Part shown: piece after piece, positions 45,886-54,814 of the stretch
How the letters are laid out: each line of letters starts with the position of its first letter
How positions within the stretch are numbered: the stretch's first letter is position 1
Assembly: GCF_009363255.1 (NCBI RefSeq)
Contig: NZ_CP045318.1
Span: forward strand, 1,787,501-1,851,500
Reading direction: 5' to 3'
Length of the DNA stretch: 64,000 nucleotides
Origin: Roseivivax sp. THAF197b
GTDB lineage: Bacteria > Pseudomonadota > Alphaproteobacteria > Rhodobacterales > Rhodobacteraceae
Notes under the pieces: generated by a model
Told to the model about the DNA's origin: nothing
Seen by the model: only the letters and a program-made list of their open reading frames with translations
Database searches by the model: none
Translations under genes and position numbers: made by a program

Positions 45886-46887
45886 ATGCAAAAAGAGCGT
45901 CAAAGCGTCGATTTGCACGAGGCAGGCGCGCCATCGCGCTTCGTGTTCGTGCTTCTCGATCAGTTCACCCTGATTTCCTTCGCCTCGGCGATCGAGCCCT
46001 TGCGCCTGGCTAACCGCATGGCGGGTCGCGAGATCTACACCTGGACGATGATCGGCGAAGGCGGGGGCACCGTCACCTGTTCGGCCGGCACGACCTTTCA
46101 GCTGGACGGCGATCTGATGCCGCTGCGGCGGGATGATACGATCGTGATCTGTGGCGGCGTCGAAGTTCAGGCCGCGACCACCAAGCCCCTGCTCAACTGG
46201 CTCAGGCGCGAGGCGCGCGGGGGGCTGCGCGTGGGCGGGCTCTGCACCGCGGCCCATGTTCTGGCGCGGGCGGGCCTGATGGACGGCAAACGCGCCACGA
46301 TCCACTGGGAAAACCAGGACAGCTTCCTCGAGGAATTCGACGAGGTGGAGCTGACCAAGGCCGTCTTCACCCTCGATGGCAATCGCTTCACCACTGCGGG
46401 CGGCACCGCGTCGCTCGATCTGATGCTCAAGCTCATCGCCGATCAGCATGACGAGACGCTGGCCAACGCGGTGGCCGATCAGATGATCTATTCCGCCATC
46501 CGGACCGATCAGGACGTGCAGCGCCTTTCGGTGCCCACGCGGATCGGCGTGCGCCACCCAAAGCTCGCGGAGGTCATCCACCGCATGGAGGCGCATATCG
46601 AGGAGCCGATCAGTCCCGCGACTCTCGCGCGCGACGTGGGCATGTCCACGCGCCAGCTCGAGCGGCTGTTCCGCCGCTACCTCAACCGCTCGCCCAAGCG
46701 CTATTACATGGAATTGCGCCTGCAAAAAGCCCGCAACCTCTTGATGCAGACGGATATGAGCGTGATCAACGTGGCGCTGGCCTGCGGCTTCACCTCGCCT
46801 TCGCATTTCTCGAAATGCTACCGCGCGCATTACGAAACGACACCGTACCGAGAACGCGGCAGCCACGGGAAACTGCGCGACGTCTGA
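45886..46887 (+). CDS. GlxA-family AraC-type transcriptional regulator
   Basis: This is a 333-residue regulator. An N-terminal DJ-1/PfpI-like domain (about 15-190) has a nucleophile-elbow Cys in GGLCTAAHVLARAGLMDG. Two AraC helix-turn-helix motifs at the C-terminus (SPATLARDVGMSTRQLERLF, then VINVALACGFTSPSHFSKCY) bind DNA. Relatives control betaine, carnitine or choline catabolism. ATG 45886 has GAGG 7 bases upstream. It precedes the liv-type operon by about 195 bases and may regulate it. Confidence 0.87.
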   Translation: MQKERQSVDLHEAGAPSRFVFVLLDQFTLISFASAIEPLRLANRMAGREIYTWTMIGEGGGTVTCSAGTTFQLDGDLMPLRRDDTIVICGGVEVQAATTKPLLNWLRREARGGLRVGGLCTAAHVLARAGLMDGKRATIHWENQDSFLEEFDEVELTKAVFTLDGNRFTTAGGTASLDLMLKLIADQHDETLANAVADQMIYSAIRTDQDVQRLSVPTRIGVRHPKLAEVIHRMEAHIEEPISPATLARDVGMSTRQLERLFRRYLNRSPKRYYMELRLQKARNLLMQTDMSVINVALACGFTSPSHFSKCYRAHYETTPYRERGSHGKLRDV

Positions 46888-47082
46888 GGCCCAATTGCCG
46901 CGCGCGGCCCCACAAGCGCCCAGGATCGACGACCGGGCCGGGCCCGCGGCATCTGCCCCTGTGAATGCCGCGCCTTGACGCATGGTCAGCCCGGCTTCAC
47001 GGCCTTCATGCCCTCTTTTCTTTTCCAAAAGCGCCGCCTACCCTCCGCGCCAGGACAACGATCCGTACACAGGGAGATACCG

Positions 47083-48279
47083 ATGAAAAAGTTGCTGATG
47101 GCATCCGCCGCGACGGCACTCACCGCAGGCGCCGCGATGGCTGCAGGGCATTCCAGCGAAGTGAAACTGGGCGTGCTGCTCAGCTTTACCGGCCCGATCG
47201 AAAGCCTCACCCCCGCGATGGGCGCGGGCGCCGAGATGGCGATCTCCGAGGTCTCGGGCAATGAGAACTTCATGGAAGGTGCCACCGTCACGCCGGTGCG
47301 CGGCGATGCGACCTGCGTCGATGCCGCGGCCGCCACGGCGGCTGCCGAACGCCTGATCACCTCGGACGGTGTCGTGGGCATCATGGGCGCCGATTGCTCG
47401 GGCGTGACCACCGCCGTTCTGGCCAACGTCGCCGTGCCGAACGGGGTTGCGATGATCTCGCCCGCGGCCACCTCTCCGGCCCTCTCGACCGCAGAAGATA
47501 ACGGCCTGTTCTTCCGCACGGCACCCTCCGATGCGCGTCAGGGCGAGGTTCTGGCCACGATCCTAAACGAAAAAGGCGTGAGCTCGGTCGCCGTGACCTA
47601 CACCAACAACGATTACGGCAAGGGCTTCGCGGATGCCTTCACCGCCGCCTTCACGGGCATGGGCGGCGAGGTCACTCTGTCGGCCGCGCATGAGGACGGC
47701 AAGGGCGACTATTCCGCCGAAGTGGGTGCGCTGGCCTCCGCGGGCGGCGACGCGCTCGTCGTGCTGGGCTACGTGGATCAGGGCGGCGCAGGCGTCATCC
47801 AGGGCGCGCTCGATACCGGTGCCTTCGACATGTTCGCCTTCGGCGACGGCATGGTCGGCGACAGCCTGACCGAGCGTTTCGGCAGCGACATTGAAGGCTC
47901 CATCGGCACGGCTCCGGGCGGCGAGAACGAGGGCGCGGCCCTCTTTGCCGAGATGGCGTCCGAGGCGGGCATCGACGGCACGTCGGTCTATGCGGGCGAA
48001 AGCTATGATGCGGCAGCACTTCTGCTGCTGGCCATGGCGGCTTCCGGCTCGACCGATGCAGGCGAGTATGCGGGCAGCATCATGGATGTGGCCAACGCCC
48101 CCGGCGAGCCGATCCTGCCGGGCGAGCTGTCCAAGGCGCTCCAGATCATCGCCGATGGCGGTGAGGTCGACTACCAGGGCGCATCGGGTGTGGAACTCGT
48201 GGGCTCCGGCGAAGCGGCCGGTTCCTATGCTGAGTACACCGTTGAGGATGGCGCGCTGAGCGTGGTCGGCTACCGCTGA
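47083..48279 (+). CDS. Branched-chain-amino-acid-type ABC transporter substrate-binding protein
   Basis: This 398-residue periplasmic binding protein has a signal peptide (ending GAAMAAG). It has the Leu/Ile/Val-type fold: VKLGVLLSFTGPIESLTPAM, GADCSGVTTAVLANVAVP, and FRTAPSDARQGEVLATI with YTNNDYGKGFADAF. AGGGAG lies 7 bases before ATG 47083. The true ligand is unknown; LivJ-type proteins also bind amides, urea and aromatic acids. A terminator follows, separating it from the other subunits. Confidence 0.92.
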   Translation: MKKLLMASAATALTAGAAMAAGHSSEVKLGVLLSFTGPIESLTPAMGAGAEMAISEVSGNENFMEGATVTPVRGDATCVDAAAATAAAERLITSDGVVGIMGADCSGVTTAVLANVAVPNGVAMISPAATSPALSTAEDNGLFFRTAPSDARQGEVLATILNEKGVSSVAVTYTNNDYGKGFADAFTAAFTGMGGEVTLSAAHEDGKGDYSAEVGALASAGGDALVVLGYVDQGGAGVIQGALDTGAFDMFAFGDGMVGDSLTERFGSDIEGSIGTAPGGENEGAALFAEMASEAGIDGTSVYAGESYDAAALLLLAMAASGSTDAGEYAGSIMDVANAPGEPILPGELSKALQIIADGGEVDYQGASGVELVGSGEAAGSYAEYTVEDGALSVVGYR

Positions 48280-48300
48280 TCGCCTGCGACAGCATTTTGG

Positions 48301-48332
48301 AACGGCCCGGGGTTTGCATCTCGGGCCGTTTT
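48301..48332 (+). terminator. Terminator or attenuator between binding-protein and livG genes
   Basis: A stem AACGGCCCG/CGGGCCGTT is followed by a run of four T. It lies within the operon 22 bases after the binding-protein stop, so it should give more binding protein than ATPase or permease. Confidence 0.8.
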
Positions 48333-48390
48333 GCGTAAACGACGCCGCCAATCGGCCCGATGAGGCCGGGAGACAACAGGGGATGGATAC

Positions 48391-49170
48391 GTGATCCGGG
48401 TCGAGAACCTTCACCGCCATTTTGGTGGCTTCCGCGCGGTCGATGGCGCGTCGCTGGAAATCGCCACCGGCTCCATCACCGGGCTGGTCGGGCCGAACGG
48501 TGCTGGTAAATCCACGCTCTTCAACGTGATCGCGGGCGCGCTGCCGCCCACCTCGGGCCGCGTCGTCATGGACGGCGAGGATATCTCGGGCTTGCCGCCG
48601 CATGTGCTGTTTCACAAGGGCTTGTTGCGCACCTTTCAGATTGCGCATGAGTTTTCGTCGATGACCTGCCGCGAGAACCTGATGATGGTGCCGGGCAGCC
48701 AGTCCGGAGAGACGCTCTGGAATGCGTGGTTCGGCCGGGGGCGGATCGCCGAGGAAGAGGCCGCCCTTCTGAAGAAAGCCGATGAAGTTCTTGATTTCCT
48801 GACCATTTCGCATCTCAAGGACGAGAAGGCAGGCAACCTCTCCGGCGGTCAGAAGAAGCTTCTCGAGCTCGGCCGCACGATGATGGTCGACGCCAAGATC
48901 GTCTTTCTCGACGAGGTGGGCGCAGGTGTGAATCGCACGCTTCTCAATACGATAGGCGACGCAATCAAACGTCTGAATGAAGAACGTGGCTACACGTTCT
49001 GCATGATCGAGCATGACATGGATTTCATCGGCCGCCTCTGCGACCCGGTCATCGTGATGGCCGAGGGCAAGGTGCTGGCGGAAGGCACCATCGACGAGAT
49101 CAAGGCGAACGAGCAGGTGATCGAGGCCTATCTGGGCACCGGTCTCAAGAACAAGGAGGTCCCGGCATGA
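48391..49170 (+). CDS. livG: ABC transporter ATP-binding protein, LivG type
   Basis: This 259-residue ATPase has Walker A GPNGAGKST, signature LSGGQKKLLELGR, Walker B IVFLDEVGAGV (Val replaces the usual Pro after Asp-Glu) and the His switch MIEHDMDFI, a LivG-type feature. GTG 48391 is the start, with AGGGGA 8 bases upstream. Its stop overlaps livF by ATGA. Confidence 0.9.
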   Translation: MIRVENLHRHFGGFRAVDGASLEIATGSITGLVGPNGAGKSTLFNVIAGALPPTSGRVVMDGEDISGLPPHVLFHKGLLRTFQIAHEFSSMTCRENLMMVPGSQSGETLWNAWFGRGRIAEEEAALLKKADEVLDFLTISHLKDEKAGNLSGGQKKLLELGRTMMVDAKIVFLDEVGAGVNRTLLNTIGDAIKRLNEERGYTFCMIEHDMDFIGRLCDPVIVMAEGKVLAEGTIDEIKANEQVIEAYLGTGLKNKEVPA

Positions 49171-49988
49171 GCGACGCCTATTCGGGCCGCGGCAACAAGG
49201 ACCGCTCCCTCGGGCCCGAGACCGCGCCCTCCTCCGCAGATCCGGTCAAGAAGGGCGGCACCGCGCACCCTGCCCCGGACGGCCCGTTCCTCATCGGAGA
49301 TGCCATGACTGGCGGTTACGGCAAGGGCGCGGACATCCTGCATGGCTGTACCATCGCCGTCGATCCGGGCGAGATCGCCGTAATCGTGGGCCCGAACGGC
49401 GCCGGTAAATCGACCGCGATGAAGGCTGTGTTCGGCATGCTGAACCTGCGCGAAGGTTCCGTGCGGCTCGATGGCGAGGACATCACCGCGTTGAGCCCGC
49501 AGGAGCGGGTGCTCAAAGGCATGGGCTTCGTGCCGCAGACGCACAACATCTTCACCTCGATGAGCGTCGAGGAAAACCTCGAGATGGGCGCCTTCATCCG
49601 CGAGGACGACATCTCGGAGACGATGGCGCAGGTCTATGAGCTGTTCCCGATCCTGAAGGAAAAGCGACGCCAGGCGGCGGGCGAACTGTCAGGCGGCCAG
49701 CGCCAGCAGGTGGCCGTGGGTCGTGCGCTCATGACCAAACCGAAGGTCCTGATGCTCGATGAGCCCACCGCGGGCGTCAGCCCCATCGTCATGGACGAGC
49801 TGTTCGACCGCATCATCGAGGTCGCCCGCACCGGCATCCCGATCCTGATGGTGGAACAAAACGCCCGCCAAGCTCTTGAGATCGCGGACAAAGGCTATGT
49901 GCTGGTGCAGGGCGGCAATGCCCATACCGGCACTGGAAAAGAGCTTCTGGCCGACCCGCAGGTCCGGCGCTCTTTCCTGGGCGGATGA
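49167..49988 (+). CDS. livF: ABC transporter ATP-binding protein, LivF type
   Basis: This is a 273-residue ATPase. Walker A is GPNGAGKST, signature LSGGQRQQVAVGRAL, Walker B VLMLDEPTAGVSP, and the His position reads MVEQNARQAL as in LivF. An N-terminal extension of about 40 hydrophilic residues (with SSADPVKKGGTAHPAPDG) is unusual; LivF normally starts near the first strand. Coupled to livG upstream; the small exported protein gene starts inside its stop. Confidence 0.92.
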   Translation: MSDAYSGRGNKDRSLGPETAPSSADPVKKGGTAHPAPDGPFLIGDAMTGGYGKGADILHGCTIAVDPGEIAVIVGPNGAGKSTAMKAVFGMLNLREGSVRLDGEDITALSPQERVLKGMGFVPQTHNIFTSMSVEENLEMGAFIREDDISETMAQVYELFPILKEKRRQAAGELSGGQRQQVAVGRALMTKPKVLMLDEPTAGVSPIVMDELFDRIIEVARTGIPILMVEQNARQALEIADKGYVLVQGGNAHTGTGKELLADPQVRRSFLGG

Positions 49989-50494
49989 TCATGCGGGTCG
50001 CTGGGAACATGCGTGTATCTGGACAGGAAACGTCGCTCGGGCTGGCGCTTGCGATGGCCCTCGCAGCGCAGGCCCCGGCGCCCGCTCAAGCGCAGAATGC
50101 GGGCGATCCCGCCGGTGATGCGTGGCAGTCCGCCGGACCGCTCGCGGAGCTGATGGGCATCGCCAACATGCCCGAGCAGCGGTCCATCGACCTCACCTGC
50201 CGGTTCGAGACCGAATGCGTCGATGGCGAGGCCTGCCAGCCGACCGAATATGAAGTGACCGTGACCGGGCGCGCGGGCGGCTTGGACGCCGCGCGAATGG
50301 CCGTCGCCGCCACGATCTCGACCCTGTCGGGCGATGAGGAAAGCCTCGGCGCCTTCGAGAACGGCGTGCTGTCGGTCTCGGGCGGCGAGATTGACGCGCG
50401 CTTTCTGCTGACCGTCTCCGAGGGCGGCGCGCGCCTGACACAGCATTACGGGGACGGCCCGATGGCCATCTCCTATCTGGGAGCTTGTAAATAA
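49985..50494 (+). CDS. Small exported protein inside the liv operon, function unknown
   Basis: This is a 169-residue protein with a signal peptide (Ala-rich, cleavage near AQAQNAG). The mature part contains four cysteines (LTCRFETECVDGEACQ and the terminal GACK) that could form disulfides. No family is recognised. It overlaps livF (ATGA) and abuts livH (TAATG), so it is a true operon member, perhaps an accessory binding factor. Met codons at 49991 and 50009 are alternative starts. Confidence 0.75.
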   Translation: MIMRVAGNMRVSGQETSLGLALAMALAAQAPAPAQAQNAGDPAGDAWQSAGPLAELMGIANMPEQRSIDLTCRFETECVDGEACQPTEYEVTVTGRAGGLDAARMAVAATISTLSGDEESLGAFENGVLSVSGGEIDARFLLTVSEGGARLTQHYGDGPMAISYLGACK

Positions 50495-51504
50495 TGGATC
50501 TCCTGAACGCCTTCGTGGCGCTGTCGAATTTCGTCCTGATCCCGGCCATCGCCTATGGCAGCCAATTGGCCATCGGGGCGCTGGGGGTCACACTCGTCTA
50601 CGGCATCCTGCGGTTTTCGAACTTCGCCCATGGCGACACGATGGCCTTCGGCACGATGGTCACGATCCTCGCCACCTGGGGCTTGCAGGCGCTGGGCGTC
50701 TCGCTCGGACCGCTGCCGACCGCCCTTCTGGCGATCCCCGTGGGCATTGCGGGCTGTGCGGCGCTGGTGCTCTTCACCGACCGCGTCGTCTATCGCTTCT
50801 ATCGCGGACAGAAGGTCGTGCCGGTGATCTTCGTCATCGTCTCCATCGGGGTGATGTTCATCTATAACGGCATCACGCGGCTTGTGCTGGGCCCCGACGA
50901 CCAGCGCTTTGCGGATGGCGAGCGTTTCATCGTCTCGGCGCGGGATTTCCGCGACATGACCGGCCTCGATGAGGGGCTGGCCATTCGCACCACGCAAGGT
51001 CTGACCGTGATCACCGCGATCATCGTGGTCGTGGCGCTGTTCTGGTTCCTGAATCGGACCCGCACCGGCAAATCCATGCGCGCCTATTCCGACAACGAGG
51101 ACCTGGCGCTTCTGTCGGGGATCGACCCCGAGCGCGTGGTGCGCGTGACCTGGCTGATCGTGGCTGCGCTGGCCACCATTGCGGGCGTGCTTTACGGCCT
51201 CGATAAAAGCTACAAGCCCTTCACCTATTTCCAGCTTCTGCTGCCGATCTTCGCGGCGGCCATCGTGGGCGGGCTCGGCTCGCCCCTGGGGGCGATCGCG
51301 GGCGGCTTTGTCATCGCCTTTTCGGAGGTGGGCATCACCTACGCCTGGAAGAAGGTGCTGGACTACACCCTGCCCGAGGCCATGGCGCCTGAGGGGCTCG
51401 TTCAGCTTCTCTCCACCGACTACAAATTCGCGGTGAGCTTCGTGATCCTGCTCATCGTGCTTCTGTTCCGCCCGACGGGCCTATTCCGGGGGAAATCGGT
51501 ATGA
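50494..51504 (+). CDS. livH: Branched-chain-type ABC transporter permease, LivH type
   Basis: This 336-residue inner-membrane protein has eight or so helices. LivH-type motifs are ALGVTLVYGILRFSNFAHGD, RTGKSMRAYSDNEDLALLSG (the ATPase-contact loop) and PIFAAAIVGGLGSPLGAIAGG. Overlaps livM by ATGA. Pairs with LivM to form the channel. Confidence 0.92.
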   Translation: MDLLNAFVALSNFVLIPAIAYGSQLAIGALGVTLVYGILRFSNFAHGDTMAFGTMVTILATWGLQALGVSLGPLPTALLAIPVGIAGCAALVLFTDRVVYRFYRGQKVVPVIFVIVSIGVMFIYNGITRLVLGPDDQRFADGERFIVSARDFRDMTGLDEGLAIRTTQGLTVITAIIVVVALFWFLNRTRTGKSMRAYSDNEDLALLSGIDPERVVRVTWLIVAALATIAGVLYGLDKSYKPFTYFQLLLPIFAAAIVGGLGSPLGAIAGGFVIAFSEVGITYAWKKVLDYTLPEAMAPEGLVQLLSTDYKFAVSFVILLIVLLFRPTGLFRGKSV

Positions 51505-52799
51505 ACGACACGCTGCGTGCCACCGGGCTATTTGCCCTCGTCGCCCTGCTGATCCTGGGCACCGGGATCTTTCAGAGCTGGAATTCCGCCCTTCTCATCC
51601 TGAACATGGGGCTCGTCTCGGCGCTGATGGCGCTGGGCGTGAACCTGCAATGGGGCTTTGCGGGGCTCTTCAATGTGGGTGTCATGGGCTTCGTCGCCCT
51701 TGGCGGGCTGGCTGTCGTGCTGACCTCGATGCCGCCCGTGGGCGCGGCCTGGGCGGCGGGCGGTCTGCGCGTTCTGGCGGGGCTCGCCTTGGGTATTGCC
51801 ACCATCGTCGGCGCGGTCTTCGCATGGAAGCGCGTCTCGGGCCGTGCGCGCGGCTGGATCGTGGCGGCGGTTTTGATCGTGGGCTTCTTCGTCTTCCGCA
51901 CCGTCTTTGATGCGGGCGTCGAGGCGGTCGAAGCCGTGGATGCCGCCACATCGGGCTATCTGGGCGGTCTTGGCCTGCCGGTCCTGCTGGCCTGGCCCGT
52001 GGGCGGCCTGCTGGCAGCGGGCGCGGCCTGGATCATCGGCAAGACCGCGCTGGGCCTCCGCTCGGATTACCTCGCCATCGCCACGCTGGGCATTGCCGAG
52101 ATCGTCATCGCCATCCTGAAGAACGAAGACTGGCTGGCGCGCGGCGTGAAGAACGTGAACGGCCTGCCCCGGCCCGTTCCTTATGAGGTCGATCTGCAAG
52201 CCGACCCGGCCTTCACCGAACGCGCGGCGGGGCTTGGCCTCGATCCCACGACCGCCTCGACCCTTTACGTCAAGCTCGGCTATTCGATCCTCTTCGCCAT
52301 CGTGCTGATCGCGGTGCTGGTTCTCGCGCAGCTTGCGCTGAAAAGCCCCTGGGGCCGGATGATGCGCGCCATTCGCGACAACGAGACCGCGGCGCGGGCC
52401 ATGGGCAAGGACGTCACCGGTCGGCATCTGCAGGTCTTCATCCTGGGCTCCGCGATCTGCGGCATCGCGGGCGCAATGATGACCACGCTCGACGGGCAGC
52501 TGACGCCGACCTCCTACCAGCCGCTGCGTTACACCTTCCTGATCTGGGTCATGGTGATCGTGGGCGGCTCGGGCAACAATCTCGGCGCCGTTCTGGGCGG
52601 CTTCTTTATCTGGTTCGCTTGGGTGCAGGTGGAGCCTCTGGGTCAGATGCTCATGGGCCTCGTGACGGCGGGCATGTCCGAAGGCGCGCTGAAGGCGCAT
52701 CTGATCGACAGCGTGCAGCACATGCGGCTTCTCACCATGGGGGTGATCCTGCTGCTGGTCCTGCGCTTCAGCCCGCGCGGGTTGCTGCCGGAGCGGTAA
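51501..52799 (+). CDS. livM: Branched-chain-type ABC transporter permease, LivM type
   Basis: This 432-residue permease has an extra N-terminal helical part. LivM-type motifs are LRSDYLAIATLGIAEIV, SPWGRMMRAIRDNETAARAM (ATPase contact) and MVIVGGSGNNLGAVLGGFF. Last gene of the operon; no terminator is obvious after it. Confidence 0.92.
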   Translation: MNDTLRATGLFALVALLILGTGIFQSWNSALLILNMGLVSALMALGVNLQWGFAGLFNVGVMGFVALGGLAVVLTSMPPVGAAWAAGGLRVLAGLALGIATIVGAVFAWKRVSGRARGWIVAAVLIVGFFVFRTVFDAGVEAVEAVDAATSGYLGGLGLPVLLAWPVGGLLAAGAAWIIGKTALGLRSDYLAIATLGIAEIVIAILKNEDWLARGVKNVNGLPRPVPYEVDLQADPAFTERAAGLGLDPTTASTLYVKLGYSILFAIVLIAVLVLAQLALKSPWGRMMRAIRDNETAARAMGKDVTGRHLQVFILGSAICGIAGAMMTTLDGQLTPTSYQPLRYTFLIWVMVIVGGSGNNLGAVLGGFFIWFAWVQVEPLGQMLMGLVTAGMSEGALKAHLIDSVQHMRLLTMGVILLLVLRFSPRGLLPER

Positions 52800-52892
52800 G
52801 GCCGCTTGGTTGCGACCTTTGGGCAAGAGACGTTGCGCAGAGACATGGCGTAGGCTTCCTGCGACAAAGCGTACCAATCAGGACCGGTTCCC

Positions 52893-53594
52893 ATGATCCA
52901 AGCCGCCAGAGACGCCGACACTTCCCGCCTTTCGAGCGCGCTTGTCGTGGACGATCATCCGCTGTTTTGCGACGCGCTGACGCTCACCCTGAACTCGATC
53001 TCCGATTTCGAGACGGTGGCGACGGCGGGCACCTTGGCGGATGCGCTTGATGTGATCGACGAAGGCGCTGTGGATTTCGTCGTGCTGGACCTGAACCTGC
53101 CCGATGTGAACGGGCTCGACGGACTGGTGCGGCTGCGCAAGGCCGCCCCCGAGGCGAAGATCCTCGTCGCCTCCTCGATGGCGGATAACCGCATGATCTG
53201 TCACGCGTTGAAGGCTGGCGCGAACGGCTTCGTGCCCAAGCATTCGCAACGCGCCGTCTTCGCCAAGGCCTATGAGGCGATGACCGAGGGCCGCGATTTC
53301 CTGCCCGACGGCTATATCGATCCCGATGGCGGCCAGACCGGATCGGCGCCCGCCGATGCGCTGGAGCGGCTGGGCACGCTCACCAATCAGCAGGCGCGCA
53401 TCCTGTCGCTGATCTGCGAGGGCCGCCTCAACAAGCAGATCGCCTATGAGCTTTCCATCGCAGAAACCACGGTAAAGGCCCACGTCACGGCGATCATGCG
53501 CAAGCTCGGCGTGCACAGCCGCACACAGGCGGTGCTGATCGCGCAGGAGGCCAGCTTCGCGAAGGTCTTGCCAAGCGGTGAGGAGACCTCCTAA
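52893..53594 (+). CDS. NarL/FixJ-type response regulator
   Basis: This is a 233-residue regulator. The receiver domain has Asp20/Asp21, phospho-acceptor Asp66 (VVLDLNLPDVNG) and Lys in GFVPKHS. The LuxR-type helix-turn-helix (about 165-220) reads LTNQQARILSLICEGRLNKQ, then AETTVKAHVTAIMRKLGVHS. It is followed by the FIST sensor and hybrid kinase on the same strand within 30 bases, so the three form a signalling unit. The kinase downstream is its likely phosphate donor. Confidence 0.92.
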   Translation: MIQAARDADTSRLSSALVVDDHPLFCDALTLTLNSISDFETVATAGTLADALDVIDEGAVDFVVLDLNLPDVNGLDGLVRLRKAAPEAKILVASSMADNRMICHALKAGANGFVPKHSQRAVFAKAYEAMTEGRDFLPDGYIDPDGGQTGSAPADALERLGTLTNQQARILSLICEGRLNKQIAYELSIAETTVKAHVTAIMRKLGVHSRTQAVLIAQEASFAKVLPSGEETS

Positions 53595-53623
53595 CCTCTG
53601 CCCCAGGGAGAGGACATTCTATC

Positions 53624-54814
53624 TTGGACGGAGCACTCGACAGCTCGGGCGGCGCTGCGCGGCATCACGCCGCCATTCTGCGCACGGCACAGGTTTCGGC
53701 GGACACGCCGGATGCCATGGCGCGGATCGAAGCGGCAATCGGACCCGGCCCCTTCGCCCTCATCTGTCTGTTCGTCACCGATAGCGCGGATTTCGCGGGC
53801 CTTCTTGCCGACGCGCATCGCCGCTTTCCCGGAACGCCGATCATGGGCTGCACCACGGCCGGTGAGATCGGGCGCACGGGCTACGAGGAGGGCCAGATCG
53901 TTGCCAACGCGTTCCCCGCGTCGGACTTCCACGTGCGGCTGGTCAGCGTGCCCAACGTGCATGACATCGCCGCACAGCCCTTCATCGACAAGGTGATCCA
54001 GACCCGCCATGAGCTGAGCGGTACGGCCCCGCAGAACTGGTCGGAATTCGCCTATCTGATGATCGACGGTCTGTCGCTGCGCGAGGAACATCTGACCTTC
54101 ATGCTGGCCACGGCGCTGGGCGCGATGCCCCTTTTCGGTGGCTCTGCGGGGGACGGGACGCGCTTCATGCGCACGCAGCTGGCCTGCGACGGCGCCCCGC
54201 GCCAAAGCGCGGCGGTGGTTGCGCTGATCCGGTCGCGGGCCCCGGTCAAGGTCTTCAGCATCGACCACCTGGTGCCGACGGAGACGCGTATGGTCGTCAC
54301 CGGCGCCCGCTCGGGCGAGCGGATCGTGACGGAGATCAACGCAGCCCCCGCCGCGCAGGAATATGCGCGCCTTCTGGGCAAGGATCCCAACCAGCTCGAT
54401 CCCTTCACCTTCGCGGCACACCCTGTGGTCGTCCGCCTCGGAGACAGCCACCACGTGCGCGCGATCCAGCGGGTGAACGAGGACGGAGAGCTCGTGTTCT
54501 TCTCCGCCATCAATGAAGGCATGGTGCTGACCCTGGCCGAACATGCCGATATCGCGGACCATCTGGACCGGGCATTCGGTGATCTGGCCGCATCACAGCC
54601 GCCTGTTCAGATCATGGCCTGCGATTGCATCCTGCGCCGGATCGAGGCCGAGAAAAGCCAGCGCAGCCGCGACATCTCGGAGATCTTTCGCCGCCACAAC
54701 GTGACCGGATATTCGACCTATGGCGAACAGATCGGCGCGCTGCACGTCAACCAGACCCTGACCGGCGTCGCCTTCTATCCGCCCGAGACCGCATTGGACG
54801 ACCTGCCGCAATGA
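53624..54814 (+). CDS. FIST-domain sensor protein (NosP-like)
   Basis: This 396-residue soluble protein has FIST N and FIST C domains: MGCTTAGEIGRTGYEEGQIV, LPLFGGSAGDG-type MPLFGGSAGDGTRFM, and later MACDCILRRIEAEKS. Proteins of this family next to a kinase include NosP, a heme-based nitric-oxide sensor that inhibits its kinase; others may bind amino acids. The start is TTG 53624, with GAGAGGA about 9 bases upstream; no ATG fits before residue 33. Its stop overlaps the kinase start (ATGA). Confidence 0.85.
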   Translation: MDGALDSSGGAARHHAAILRTAQVSADTPDAMARIEAAIGPGPFALICLFVTDSADFAGLLADAHRRFPGTPIMGCTTAGEIGRTGYEEGQIVANAFPASDFHVRLVSVPNVHDIAAQPFIDKVIQTRHELSGTAPQNWSEFAYLMIDGLSLREEHLTFMLATALGAMPLFGGSAGDGTRFMRTQLACDGAPRQSAAVVALIRSRAPVKVFSIDHLVPTETRMVVTGARSGERIVTEINAAPAAQEYARLLGKDPNQLDPFTFAAHPVVVRLGDSHHVRAIQRVNEDGELVFFSAINEGMVLTLAEHADIADHLDRAFGDLAASQPPVQIMACDCILRRIEAEKSQRSRDISEIFRRHNVTGYSTYGEQIGALHVNQTLTGVAFYPPETALDDLPQ

